From positions 1-33,046 of the forward strand of contig JAUWMV010000005.1 of assembly GCA_030613005.1 (NCBI GenBank): 33,046 nucleotides of DNA, in the 5' to 3' direction. The notes under the pieces are model-generated. The model saw only the letters and a program-made list of their open reading frames with translations. It searched no databases and was not told the DNA's origin. This document shows positions 15,730 through 24,929 of this stretch, one piece after another. Position numbers and translations under genes: made by a program. How positions within the stretch are numbered: the stretch's first letter is position 1; the number at the start of each line of letters is the position of its first letter. This DNA comes from a bacterium (GTDB taxonomy: Bacteria; UBP14; UBA6098; B30-G16).

Positions 15730-16959
15730 TTACCTATATCTGATTGCATCGACCGGGTTAAGTTTTGTTGCTCGCCATGCTGGATAGACAGCCGAAAGTA
15801 TTGAAAGTACCGATGATAGAATGAGTACTATTAAAAGATCAGTAAGTCTTAGTTGCATTGGAACTGCACTTATGGAGTATATATCGGGTGGAAGGGAAAT
15901 AATTTTATAGTTATGCTGGATAAGAACCATTGCTGATCCAATAAGAACACCAAGAACTGTCCCAATAATACCAACCACTGTGCCTTGAAATAGGAATATT
16001 TTCACAATCGATTTTTCAGTGGCTCCCATAGCTTTTAGGATACCTATGTCAACTGTTTTCTCTATTACAACCATCATAAGTGTGCTAACAATATTAAACG
16101 CAGCTACGGCAATAATTAACGCTAACACAAGGAACATACCCCATTTTTCCAGAGTCATCCATGCAAATAGAGTTTTATTAATCTCACTCCATGGGATTGC
16201 ATAAAATGGTAACCCAAGTTTCTCTGTTAATCTCTCAGCGACTGATGATGCATTATAGAAATTTTTAATTTTAGTCTGAAATCCGGATATTTTATCTCCA
16301 AGCCCCAGTAGTTGTTGAGCGCTTTTTAATGAAATGTAACAGAATGTGGCATCGTAATCGTAAAGTTCAGTTTCGAAAATTCCTGTCACGAGAAACCTTT
16401 TAGTTGTGTATGAACCGGGTCCTAGAACGATTCCCGGTCGTCGTAAAACGAACAATGATATTGTATCATTAATTCTCGCACCGATTTCCTCGGCAAGATA
16501 TCGACCTAAGAGTGTTGATGGCAAGGTTGGATTCGAATCTTTAAGGTCAAATTTACCTATGTACACTTGATTCGGTAAATTAGTTGTATTTGCTTCAAGT
16601 TCCGGGACAATACCTCGAATTAGAACCCCATCGGTGCCTTCAGGTCCTGCAATTGCACCCTTTGCATAGGCAAATGGAGATGCAGCAACTACATCAGGAA
16701 CCTCGCTGATTCGCTTTATATTAGATTCCCAATTGGAAATGCCAGCACGTTGATATGAATAAACCGTTATATGTGAGGTTGTGTCAATTATTTTAGATCT
16801 TATCTCGCTTTCAAATCCGTTCATAATTGATATAACAACTATCAATGCTGCCACTCCAACTAGAATACCACCCACAGAAAAAAAGGTTACAAGGTTTATA
16901 AATTTATCGTTATGCTTTGCTGTGAGATATCGAAGACCTATAAATGGGACAAATTTCAC
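15730..16959 (-). CDS. LolC/LolE-family lipoprotein-releasing ABC permease
   Basis: The permease releases lipoproteins from the inner membrane in Gram-negative bacteria, working with a LolD ATPase. The 409 residues give one N-terminal membrane helix (about 22-47), a large periplasmic domain, and three C-terminal helices, with the coupling segment KTVDIGILKAMGATEKSIVKIF and the final LSAVYPAWRATKLNPVDAIRYR. The start is GTG at 16959, overlapping the upstream stop in GTGA, with AAAGGTG before it. No LolD gene occurs in the window, so the ATPase must be elsewhere. FtsX/MacB-like relatives share the fold, but length and N-terminus fit LolC/E. Confidence 0.9.
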   Translation of the reverse strand: MKFVPFIGLRYLTAKHNDKFINLVTFFSVGGILVGVAALIVVISIMNGFESEIRSKIIDTTSHITVYSYQRAGISNWESNIKRISEVPDVVAASPFAYAKGAIAGPEGTDGVLIRGIVPELEANTTNLPNQVYIGKFDLKDSNPTLPSTLLGRYLAEEIGARINDTISLFVLRRPGIVLGPGSYTTKRFLVTGIFETELYDYDATFCYISLKSAQQLLGLGDKISGFQTKIKNFYNASSVAERLTEKLGLPFYAIPWSEINKTLFAWMTLEKWGMFLVLALIIAVAAFNIVSTLMMVVIEKTVDIGILKAMGATEKSIVKIFLFQGTVVGIIGTVLGVLIGSAMVLIQHNYKIISLPPDIYSISAVPMQLRLTDLLIVLILSSVLSILSAVYPAWRATKLNPVDAIRYR

Positions 16960-17693
16960 AGTGCACCTTTCATTTTAAGTCTTTCAGCAGTTCGTCTCAT
17001 TTGCACTCTATCTCCATTGGTTGCTCTATATTGCCGAGCAATATCTTCTGCTAAGGAAGCTGTTCTTGCGAGTTCGATCTTTTGAACTGCCCACAATTTC
17101 GCTTGAGCATCATTAAGGGCTTGTGGGAATTTATCGATGCTTTCTCTGAGTTTTTTAGCGAGGTCTTCAAAGCCCATTGCTTTGCCTATTGCAGCTTCTT
17201 TACCCTCTGAACTGCGGAGATAAGATACAGCTTCTTTGAGTAAGGCTTCTCGACGTTCAACGTAAAGAGCTTTAATTGAATCTATTTCCTTACTAAGAAT
17301 CTCTGATTCTAGTTCTCTAAATTTGGCTGTGTCGATCATTGTAACTGTTTGACCAGGTAGCATTTTGTTTCCCTGTGCGCTAGTATCTATAGTGGTATCT
17401 CGAGAAAAACTCATAAAACTTTCTGTTTCCTGTGGCTCTAATACCGAAACCACATCCCTGATTTCCCTTTTATCTCTTTCAAGTTTATATCTGTTTGAGC
17501 GTTTTTGTCTGGACATTTGCAGATTAGTGTATGGTGCTTCCTTAAAAAGCCATATTGCACCAAGTAACAGAACCACAATTAATAGAACTCCACCAATAGT
17601 CCATTTTATGATCTGCTTTTTTGAGAGCTTTTCTAATTCGGGTTCGTCAGGAAAATTAAATTTACTGTTTTGCTTTGATTCTTTTACTGCCAT
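16956..17693 (-). CDS. Membrane-anchored coiled-coil protein of unknown function
   Basis: The 245 residues start with a charged cytoplasmic tail, then one membrane helix at about 28-50 (IIKWTIGGVLLIVVLLLGAIW). A charged, helix-rich region follows, with many Glu, Lys and Arg, likely a coiled coil outside the inner membrane. I recognise no family. It overlaps the LolC/E-like gene in GTGA, which suggests the two products are made together and may interact. The ATG lacks a ribosome site but sits 10 bases after a perfect TATAAT. It heads a four-gene operon that includes the permease, the DUF89 phosphatase and the CPBP protein. Confidence 0.7.
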   Translation of the reverse strand: MAVKESKQNSKFNFPDEPELEKLSKKQIIKWTIGGVLLIVVLLLGAIWLFKEAPYTNLQMSRQKRSNRYKLERDKREIRDVVSVLEPQETESFMSFSRDTTIDTSAQGNKMLPGQTVTMIDTAKFRELESEILSKEIDSIKALYVERREALLKEAVSYLRSSEGKEAAIGKAMGFEDLAKKLRESIDKFPQALNDAQAKLWAVQKIELARTASLAEDIARQYRATNGDRVQMRRTAERLKMKGAL

Positions 17694-17703
17694 TATTGGA
17701 AGT

Positions 17704-17731
17704 ATTATAAATATAGTTAAAATTAAATCAA
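17704..17731 (-). promoter_or_regulatory. Promoter of the LolC/E-DUF89-CPBP operon
   Basis: On the minus strand TTGATT (17726-17731) and a perfect TATAAT (17704-17709) are 16 bases apart. Only 10 bases separate TATAAT from the ATG at 17693, and there is no ribosome site, so the message would have a leader of a few bases at most. Confidence 0.65.
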
Positions 17732-18678
17732 CCCATTAATTAACTTATCCCGTTGTTTCATAAAGTATTCTTCAATAACACCGTGCCTAAGCCCTCGTGA
17801 AGATATAATTATTTTATCGACTTCTATTTCTATCATTATTTCTTTTGCAAGCGATGCTCCACCGATAATACTTGTTGTTCTCTGCGGATCGAGTCCTTCA
17901 ATTCTTCTCCGTTCCAATAATCTCAGAGAGCGAAAAAGTTCGATTTGTCGATTTAGTTCATCGATTGACAGAATATAATTTCTAATTTTGTTACTGTCGA
18001 ATGTTTTCAATCCCAGAGCTACGGATGCTATACTGCAAATTGAGCTACCTGTAAATATTGGCATTGTTTCACATTAATGGATTATAAATTGTAGGTTATG
18101 TTCTTTGAGCATATTGTGGATAAATTCTGCAGCGTTGTGAAGCATGTCATCTTCGACAATATCAGATAATTTGAATATTTCAGATATATTAAGTGAGCCA
18201 TAACCAATTGAAATGCTTGATAATAATTTATCTTTTTGCCCGAGAATGATTTCTGTACTACCTCCACCGATGTCGATTACTAAAAGGTTCTTACTCGAAC
18301 TTTTAATATCAGACACAACTCCTGTAAAAGTTAACCGTGCTTCATCCGAGGAATCGATTATTTTAATTTCAACACCACATTTTTCTCGAACCATTGCAAT
18401 AAAGAAGTCGCTGTTTTTGGCAGATCTAAGCCCCATTATCCCTAATGCAATTATTTTTTTTCAGATTTTCCACTTGCTGTTCCAGTGAATTTGAAAATTG
18501 CATCCCGTGTTTTATGCATAGCTTCGTCAGATAGTGTTGAATTTTTAAAAAGTCCATCGATTAACATAGTAACGGATGCGAAGTCTAAGAGAACTTTCCA
18601 ACCATTTAAGTCATTTTTTTCTGCAATGGTCATCAAAACAGAATTTGAACCTACGTCGATTACAGCAATTCGATGCAT
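17723..18678 (-). pseudogene. ppx: Broken exopolyphosphatase/guanosine pentaphosphatase gene
   Basis: Three consecutive pieces together cover a Ppx/GppA protein of about 315 residues. The first (18678 to 18451) starts MHRIAVIDVGSNSV, the sugar-kinase-like phosphate loop. It stops in a run of eight A (minus strand, about 18458-18465); one more A would restore the frame into IIALGIMGLRSAKNSDFF. The second piece carries the second phosphate loop LLVIDIGGGSTEIILG and ends at an in-frame TAA at 18074-18076. The same frame then resumes with IFTGSSICSIASVALGL and ends with the GLDPQRTTSIIGGA and ISSRGLRHGVIEE motifs. A frameshift plus a stop make an active phosphatase unlikely. The family hydrolyses polyphosphate or pppGpp. 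Confidence 0.87.
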
Positions 18679-18849
18679 ATTTCATCCTATTTATTCAGTG
18701 TTTTCAAAATCTCAGATAAACTCGATAGATCTGGGAAAAATGTCAATCAAAAACAACTTTTTAATAATGTGCTTGTCTTATTTAAAAAAGCCTTGCGAAA
18801 TGTGGGTATATCAATATTTTCGAATTATGGGTCACTCTAAGGAGGAAGT

Positions 18850-19947
18850 ATGAAAAATTATATATTGGCAGTAATAGTGTTGTTAATGTCCATATTCTTC
18901 GTTGGATGCAAATCATCAGAAATGACTTCAGCTAAAGTCTATATAAACCAGAAGGATTATCCAGCGGCATTGAAACAGTTGAATATCGAGATTGAAAAGC
19001 GACCGGATAATGTTGAGGCATATTTTTTGGCAGGTCAATTATATGCTGAATTGGACAGCTTAGATAGAATGGTAGAGATGTTCGATCGAGCAGTTGAAAT
19101 TGATACCACGTATGCCGAAGAGATTAATAAATGGCGTCAAGCCAAAAGCGGTGAGGCTCTTAAGAAAGGAATCAATGCATACAAAAAGAAAAAGAACTTA
19201 GATAAGGCAATTAAATGGACGAATATTTCAATAAATATTTTACCAGAATATATAGACGCTTGGAAAAATTTAGGATTTCTTTATCAAGAAAAATTGAGCA
19301 AATTCATAAGCAGTAATATTGTGGATAGTATTGATTATTATAAACAAAAAAGGTTAGAGGCTTATGCCAGAGCTTCGGAATTAGATAAGGATGATGAAGA
19401 TTTAACTCGAATATATGCTGGTATTCTTTTGGAAAATGAAATGCCTGATTCGACGCTTGCGATACTGAAGCCAATTTTAGCTGAGACAAAAAACGTACAA
19501 ATTCTGCTAATTGCTGCCAATGCACATATTGTAAAAGAAAAATCCGAGGAAGCACTTGAGATGATGATCAAAGCAGAATCTATTGAACCAGATAATACTT
19601 CATTGTTGTTTAGTATTGGAGTTATAAATTATCAACTTAGTAAATTTGATCAGGCTTCAACTTACTTCAAGAAAGTTATCGATTTGGAACCGAGTAATAC
19701 AGATGCTCTCAGAAACTATGTACTAAGTCTTGTGTCCTCGGGCAAACAGGAGGAAGCTGAGCCATATCTAATTAAGATATTAAAACAGGACAAATATAAC
19801 AAAGAGGCATGGGAGATTATTGCAATTATTTGGACAGCTAAAGATCCCAAAAAAGGACAAACTGCCGAAAATGTCAGACAAGCATTAATTTCAGGAGATA
19901 CAGATCAAGCCGATATATTAATAGAAAAATTAAATATCTTAGAATAA
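18850..19947 (+). CDS. TPR-repeat lipoprotein
   Basis: AAGGAGG precedes ATG 18850. The 365 residues begin with a lipoprotein signal (hydrophobic 5-17, lipobox VGC with Cys20). They continue with tandem tetratricopeptide repeats, recognisable at DYPAALKQLNIEIEKRPDNVEAYFL, NLDKAIKWTNISINILPEYIDAW and FDQASTYFKKVIDLEPSNTDAL, plus others of weaker form. Such proteins act as envelope scaffolds for protein complexes. The gene is divergent from ppx and appears to be transcribed alone. No enzyme domain is seen. Confidence 0.85.
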   Translation: MKNYILAVIVLLMSIFFVGCKSSEMTSAKVYINQKDYPAALKQLNIEIEKRPDNVEAYFLAGQLYAELDSLDRMVEMFDRAVEIDTTYAEEINKWRQAKSGEALKKGINAYKKKKNLDKAIKWTNISINILPEYIDAWKNLGFLYQEKLSKFISSNIVDSIDYYKQKRLEAYARASELDKDDEDLTRIYAGILLENEMPDSTLAILKPILAETKNVQILLIAANAHIVKEKSEEALEMMIKAESIEPDNTSLLFSIGVINYQLSKFDQASTYFKKVIDLEPSNTDALRNYVLSLVSSGKQEEAEPYLIKILKQDKYNKEAWEIIAIIWTAKDPKKGQTAENVRQALISGDTDQADILIEKLNILE

Positions 19948-20445
19948 TATTCTAAAAATTAAACTAATTTACTCAAGTATTCTATACTGATAAAAATGAA
20001 ATAAGATTACCAAAAAATTAATAATTGCTAAATTTTTGAGTCACATAAATTCGGTAATCACAATGATAACTTCTTAGCTTTAGCGATATGTATAATCCGA
20101 GACTGCCCGATATACATATGTAATATTTTCTTTTTTCCTTTTCCAATTCAGACAATCGAATAATCTCGATATTCAAGAATCCTTATAGTAAAAATTATTT
20201 GATTAGTTAAAAATCATTCTTCGGATTTTTCTAAACTATTGAAGTGTAATCTTGTGAAAATGAAGTATGTTAATATAATATCTATATATGTTTTAAGATA
20301 TATTGAAAAATCGATTTGCTAAACAATGCTCTGGGGGATTTGAAATGTGGAAAGCCAAATAAGTAATTAAATATCTGATTGTAATAGCTTTATTAATGAT
20401 ATAACTACGTATGATTCTGTTTTAATCGGAGTTATTAGGAGAAAA
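19948..20445. other. 498-bp intergenic region without a recognisable gene
   Basis: This very AT-rich stretch has stops in all frames and no RNA gene that I can fold. A weak hairpin AAAAATC/GATTTTT lies at 20209-20215 and 20224-20230. Several TATAAT-like strings occur near 20275-20290, but without a convincing -35 partner. The promoter of hflX presumably lies in its right half. Confidence 0.5.
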
Positions 20446-21606
20446 ATGAAAAGGTTAGATAATAATAGAATAGATGATATCGAGGGCACTGTCAATCGCA
20501 TTCCCGAGAACGACAAAACTCCTGAAAAGGTGGTTTTGGTTCAAGTGATTTTTCCAAAAGATGACCTTTTTGATATAGAGGAAGACCTTATCGAACTTGA
20601 ACAGTTAACCAATACTGCTGGGGGAATTGTAGTGGATAAGATTACCCAAAAACGAAATAAACCTAATCCAGCATGTTTTATTGGGTCAGGGAAAGTGCAA
20701 GAAATGGCAGAGACTCTAAAGAATAGCGAGGTAAGTACAATTATTTTCAACCACGATCTCAAACCTATGCAAATTCGAAATATTGGAAGAATAGTTGGAG
20801 ATGAGATTAAGATTGTGGATAGGAGCAGTCTTATTTTAGACATATTTGCTAAACATGCAAAAACACCGGAATCTAAGATTCAAGTGGAATTAGCTCAGTT
20901 AAAGTATTTGCTTCCAAGGCTTGCTGGTATGTGGAAACACCTTGAAAGACAATATGGGACAATCGGTGTTCGTGGTCCCGGTGAAAAACAACTCGAAACA
21001 GACAGAAGAGAAATAACAAAACATATTCAAGTCCTGAATAAAAAATTGCTGAAGATTGAAAAAGAACGTAAAGTTCAAAGCAAAAGAAGAAGCAATCTTT
21101 TTCGAGTTGCTATTGTAGGATATACTAATGCAGGTAAGACATCGTTGCTTAACAAAGTTACTGGAGCGGATTCGTTTGTTGCAGATATGCTATTTGCGAC
21201 TTTGGATTCTACTACGCGCAGGATGTCAGATGGCACAAATACTGTTTTAATTACAGATACAATTGGGTTTATTAAAAAGCTTCCTCATAACCTTATAGAA
21301 TCTTTCAAAAGTACGTTATCCGAGGCTAAAGAAGCCGATTTGTTACTTATTATTGCAGATGGAAGTCATCCTGCTATTAGCGAACACTTAACTGTAGTTA
21401 ACGATGTTCTCGATGAAATTAAGGCTCCCGGTGAAAATAGAAGATTTCTTTTGATTAATAAGATTGATAAATTAACTTATGATGAAAAAGCACAACTAAG
21501 AAGAGAATTTCCAAATGCGTTTTTCATTTCGGTTATTAAAGGCAATGGTATCAGTTCGTTAAAAGATTCAATATATAACTACTTGGAAAGTCTAAATGTT
21601 CGATGA
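20446..21606 (+). CDS. hflX: Ribosome-associated GTPase HflX
   Basis: HflX binds the large ribosomal subunit and splits or rescues stalled ribosomes under stress. The 386 residues contain the N-terminal HflX domain, with the family loop RGPGEKQLETDRR at 176-188, a charged helical linker, and the GTPase core. The core has G1 GYTNAGKTS at 225-233, G3 DTIGF at 271-275 and G4 NKID near 347. AGGAG precedes the ATG. The stop overlaps the next gene by 11 bases, so translation is coupled to a protein of unknown function. Nothing is missing compared with the family. Confidence 0.95.
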   Translation: MKRLDNNRIDDIEGTVNRIPENDKTPEKVVLVQVIFPKDDLFDIEEDLIELEQLTNTAGGIVVDKITQKRNKPNPACFIGSGKVQEMAETLKNSEVSTIIFNHDLKPMQIRNIGRIVGDEIKIVDRSSLILDIFAKHAKTPESKIQVELAQLKYLLPRLAGMWKHLERQYGTIGVRGPGEKQLETDRREITKHIQVLNKKLLKIEKERKVQSKRRSNLFRVAIVGYTNAGKTSLLNKVTGADSFVADMLFATLDSTTRRMSDGTNTVLITDTIGFIKKLPHNLIESFKSTLSEAKEADLLLIIADGSHPAISEHLTVVNDVLDEIKAPGENRRFLLINKIDKLTYDEKAQLRREFPNAFFISVIKGNGISSLKDSIYNYLESLNVR

Positions 21607-22675
21607 AGTTAAAAACATACATTACTTTGAATTACCTGCTACACTTCCCTTATCTAACATAGTTGTTATAAAAGGGAAAAACGTAACATCGATACTGAGT
21701 AATGTTAAATCCAAAAATATAATAGGACATGTACCGAGCGAAAATGTTGCCATAATAACAATGTCTGCATGGGACAATCTGGAAATTATCAATCCTTTAC
21801 AGGTGTGGGTGCTCGATTCTCGAAGATTTCTCGTGGATTATATCGAGGTCAATTCACAACTTGCAGTTGCGGTTCAACAAGGGGATAGCTCGATTCGATG
21901 GGCTCCTGTGGTTAGGAGCACCGGACAATTGGACGAAGCAATTAGAGTAAACTTCAAAATTAAAGATTATCTTAATGAGGTTACATTAAGAGATATATCA
22001 TTATATGGCGACCTGATACTTTTAGCAAATGATCATGAGAGAGGTCTTATTGCAGGTTATCCCAAGAAAAATACATGGTTTGCATTCAAACTAAAATCCT
22101 TTACACCAGATTATTGTCATGGTATAGAGCTTTGGGGTGACTTTGTATATTTGGTTCTACAATCCGAGATCTGCCGTATTTCATTAGAGTCACTTCTCGA
22201 TGTGCTGTTAACGTTGGAAGAATATCATCCAGGTTATCACGCCACAAAGGAAAGAGGAAATAGTCAAACAGTTTATGCCATTGAAGCTCCGAAGAATGTG
22301 AATAGTTATTTGGAGTTTTATAATATAGACCAGATTGACAGATGGCGTCCATCCAGACGGTCAGAAATAAAGCAGACTCAAAAGGACATAAAGTTTATCA
22401 ACGATATTAACACGAGAATAATCATCGATCTTTGGTCTGGTATGTGCAATCAAAGTGGTATGTTGTTTTTAAGGACACCATACGATGTTTCGGCTTATTA
22501 TATGGGAGAGGACATTTTTTTACCAATTTCAAGGGATGTCTCGCCACCTTTTATTATTCCTATTAGTACAGGCTGGATTGAAATTCATAAATCTAAAATG
22601 GTCTTCGCATCGACATCTCTTTCGGTGGTTGAGGAGGCACACACTAAAACTGCCAATATCCCAAGAGATTGGTAA
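21596..22675 (+). CDS. Unknown beta-rich protein translationally coupled to HflX
   Basis: The ATG at 21596 lies within the last codons of hflX (11-base overlap). The 359 residues have no signal peptide and no membrane segment, so the product is probably cytoplasmic. The sequence has many short hydrophobic strands separated by polar turns (for example NVAIITMSAWDNLEII, DLILLANDHERG, DFVYLVLQSEICRIS), suggesting a beta-propeller or similar all-beta fold. I recognise no motif or family. Its tight coupling to a ribosome-splitting GTPase hints at a related role, but that is only inference from position. Confidence 0.75.
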   Translation: MFDEVKNIHYFELPATLPLSNIVVIKGKNVTSILSNVKSKNIIGHVPSENVAIITMSAWDNLEIINPLQVWVLDSRRFLVDYIEVNSQLAVAVQQGDSSIRWAPVVRSTGQLDEAIRVNFKIKDYLNEVTLRDISLYGDLILLANDHERGLIAGYPKKNTWFAFKLKSFTPDYCHGIELWGDFVYLVLQSEICRISLESLLDVLLTLEEYHPGYHATKERGNSQTVYAIEAPKNVNSYLEFYNIDQIDRWRPSRRSEIKQTQKDIKFINDINTRIIIDLWSGMCNQSGMLFLRTPYDVSAYYMGEDIFLPISRDVSPPFIIPISTGWIEIHKSKMVFASTSLSVVEEAHTKTANIPRDW

Positions 22676-22821
22676 CTTCTCGAGTTATGATATCTTTTTC
22701 GTTAATTGTTAGGTTAGATTCTAATTGTTTCCAGGTATCCATTGCAACGGAGATTTTTCTCAGGTCAATTTGAAGTGAAAATATAAGCTCCAAAATCTTT
22801 TGGTTATATATATGTCCGTTA

Positions 22822-22841
22822 ATTCTGCTTTGAACCAGAAT
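22822..22841. terminator. Weak hairpin between convergent genes
   Basis: ATTCTG at 22822-22827 pairs with CAGAAT at 22836-22841 around an eight-base loop. It sits between the 3' ends of the HflX operon and tyrS. Neither side has a proper T-run, so a terminator role is uncertain. Confidence 0.25.
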
Positions 22842-22854
22842 ACATTATAAATTT

Positions 22855-24072
22855 TCAGATTGGAATAATCTTTAGAAATCTCCTTTTTCCAACTTTCATT
22901 ACTACTTCCGATTCGGGTGTTATTTCATGATTAATATTGGTAATAACTTTGTTGTCAATTTTCACCGCATTTTGGCTTATCAAACGTCTTGCCTCGCTTT
23001 TGCTATTAACCAACCCACCCTTGTGCATGACATCTACCAACAAAATGCTCTTTCCCTTTTGCAATTTAATTACTGGTATCTTTTCGGGTAATTCCTTTCG
23101 TGAGAAAATCTTTTCGAAATGCTCCTTTGCTTCATCGGCACGAGCAGAATCGTAATAACTATTTACAATTTCCCATCCTAATCTTTTTTTAATCTCCATG
23201 GGATTTACAGACGAATCTGCAAGAACTCGCTCAATTTCTTTGATTTCTGCAACGGGAAGTTCTATGACAAGCCTGAAATACTTACTTAAAAGTGAATCTG
23301 GAATGGACATTAACTTTCCAAACATATCCTCCGGTGTGTCCTCAAAAGCCACATAATTGCCTAACGATTTGGACATTTTCATCACACCATCGAGCCCCTC
23401 GAGAAGTGGCATCGTGGCTATTACCTGAGGTGTTTGTCCATAGGCAAGTTGTATCTCTCTACCAACTAATAGATTAAATTTCTGGTCAGTTCCACCAAGT
23501 TCAACATCTGCATCCAGTGCCACAGAATCGAAAGCCTGAGCCAATGGATATAAAAATTCATGGATGTATATGGGCTGTTGAGCTTTGTAGCGGTTTTCGA
23601 AATCGTCTCGTTCAAGCATCCTGGCGATTGTATATTTACCAGCAAGTTTTATTACATCGGAGAAATTCATTTTTCCAAGCCATTCAGAGTTATACCGAAT
23701 CTCCAATTTTGAGGTATCCAAAACCTTCTCAGCTTGATGTACATACGTTTCAGCGTTACTGCGAGTCTCCTTGAAAGTAAGAGTTGGTCGGGTTTTCTTA
23801 CGCTCTGATGGGTCTCCAATCATCGCTGTAAAGTCTCCAATTACAAGTATAACCGAATGCCCTAGATCCTGAAAATCACGAAGTTTACGTAATACAACGG
23901 AATGTCCCAAATGAAGATCGGGTGCTGAGGGATCGCATCCTAATTTGATTTTGAGTGGATTGTTGCTTAGTTTGGATTGTCTAAGCTTATTAATGAATTC
24001 ATCCTCGGGTATTATCTCAACTGTTCCTTTTTTTATTATCTCAAATTGCTTTTCTGGATCGAGAAAAGTCAT
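22855..24072 (-). CDS. tyrS: Tyrosyl-tRNA synthetase
   Basis: The enzyme charges tRNA-Tyr. The 405 residues show the HIGH motif as HLGH at 54-57, the tyrosine pocket GGTDQKFN at 193-200, KMSKS at 232-236 (the TyrZ-like subtype rather than KFGKT), and an S4 RNA-binding domain at the C-terminus (GGLVNSKSEARRLISQNAVKID). AAGGAG precedes ATG 24072. Only 40 bases separate it from the eIF2B-like gene upstream, so it is likely the last gene of the birA-PASTA-eIF2B-tyrS series. There is no room for a T-box leader. Confidence 0.97.
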   Translation of the reverse strand: MTFLDPEKQFEIIKKGTVEIIPEDEFINKLRQSKLSNNPLKIKLGCDPSAPDLHLGHSVVLRKLRDFQDLGHSVILVIGDFTAMIGDPSERKKTRPTLTFKETRSNAETYVHQAEKVLDTSKLEIRYNSEWLGKMNFSDVIKLAGKYTIARMLERDDFENRYKAQQPIYIHEFLYPLAQAFDSVALDADVELGGTDQKFNLLVGREIQLAYGQTPQVIATMPLLEGLDGVMKMSKSLGNYVAFEDTPEDMFGKLMSIPDSLLSKYFRLVIELPVAEIKEIERVLADSSVNPMEIKKRLGWEIVNSYYDSARADEAKEHFEKIFSRKELPEKIPVIKLQKGKSILLVDVMHKGGLVNSKSEARRLISQNAVKIDNKVITNINHEITPESEVVMKVGKRRFLKIIPI

Positions 24073-24112
24073 TTCACTCCTTCAAATGTACCAGATTATA
24101 AACCAATATAAA

Positions 24113-24928
24113 TTACTTAGTTAGCTGGTGAATCTCCCTGATACCTGCTTTACCATGCTCATAAATTATTCCCGTAAATAGAGATATTCTAACTTTTTCG
24201 TATACAGGACTTAAAGGTGTTATTCCCGAGGGTGGATCATGCAAAATTTTATTCGGAGATATCATCTTAGATTTATGAGTTTCAGAGATAAATTTGTGAG
24301 TAGATGCGAGAGCATAAAGCGGTTTATTTTCGAAATTAGCAATTAATGCTAAGGGAAGTGTCCCGATTTTGTTAACAATATACCCCGGTGTAATTGCATC
24401 CGCGCCAACAACAAACATGTCGGCTTTCTCGCCAAACGACCCTAAAGATGAATCCATCGTTAAATCAACCGGAATGCCAAGCTTCGCAAAAGCTCTCGCT
24501 TGTTCTATACCTTCATAATCTGGTCGTCCCTCGGAAATTATTATTTTTTTTATTCGATTGTTTTCATGTATAAATTTTAATACTTCAAAGACAGTCGAAC
24601 TTCGGCTATAAGTAAGAAATGTTGGTGAATCAGGAACAATAGATAGAAAATACTCTGCTATTTTTTTCTGTGCATTTTTCATGGATTCCAGGAATTCCTT
24701 TGCCGTTACTGGAATATCCTCGGATGGAATATGTGAGATTTCGCGGTGTATTCTTCTCATGACTGCCATATATGGGTGGGCTTTTAGTATGATTTCCATT
24801 GCCGATTCAAATTCGACAGTTGTAATCGAGTTTTGTATTAATCGTTCTAATAGCAACTTTGCCAGTTCTAAGGATCCACTTAATTTGTTCGTTGCGATTA
24901 TTTTTGCTGTTTCAATTAAATTTTCCAT
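24113..24928 (-). CDS. eIF-2B alpha/MtnA-type isomerase-like protein
   Basis: The 271 residues match the family that includes eIF2B regulatory subunits, methylthioribose-1-phosphate isomerase and ribose-1,5-bisphosphate isomerase. Typical segments are IISEGRPDYEG, ADMFVVGADAITPGYIVNKIGT, and PLYALASTHKF. It lacks the N-terminal extension of MtnA and is closest in layout to the small prokaryotic eIF2B-like proteins whose substrate is often unknown. AAGGAAG precedes the ATG, and the start lies next to the stop of the PASTA gene. Neighbours do not point to a methionine-salvage or nucleoside pathway. Confidence 0.82.
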   Translation of the reverse strand: MENLIETAKIIATNKLSGSLELAKLLLERLIQNSITTVEFESAMEIILKAHPYMAVMRRIHREISHIPSEDIPVTAKEFLESMKNAQKKIAEYFLSIVPDSPTFLTYSRSSTVFEVLKFIHENNRIKKIIISEGRPDYEGIEQARAFAKLGIPVDLTMDSSLGSFGEKADMFVVGADAITPGYIVNKIGTLPLALIANFENKPLYALASTHKFISETHKSKMISPNKILHDPPSGITPLSPVYEKVRISLFTGIIYEHGKAGIREIHQLTK

Positions 24929-24929
24929 A

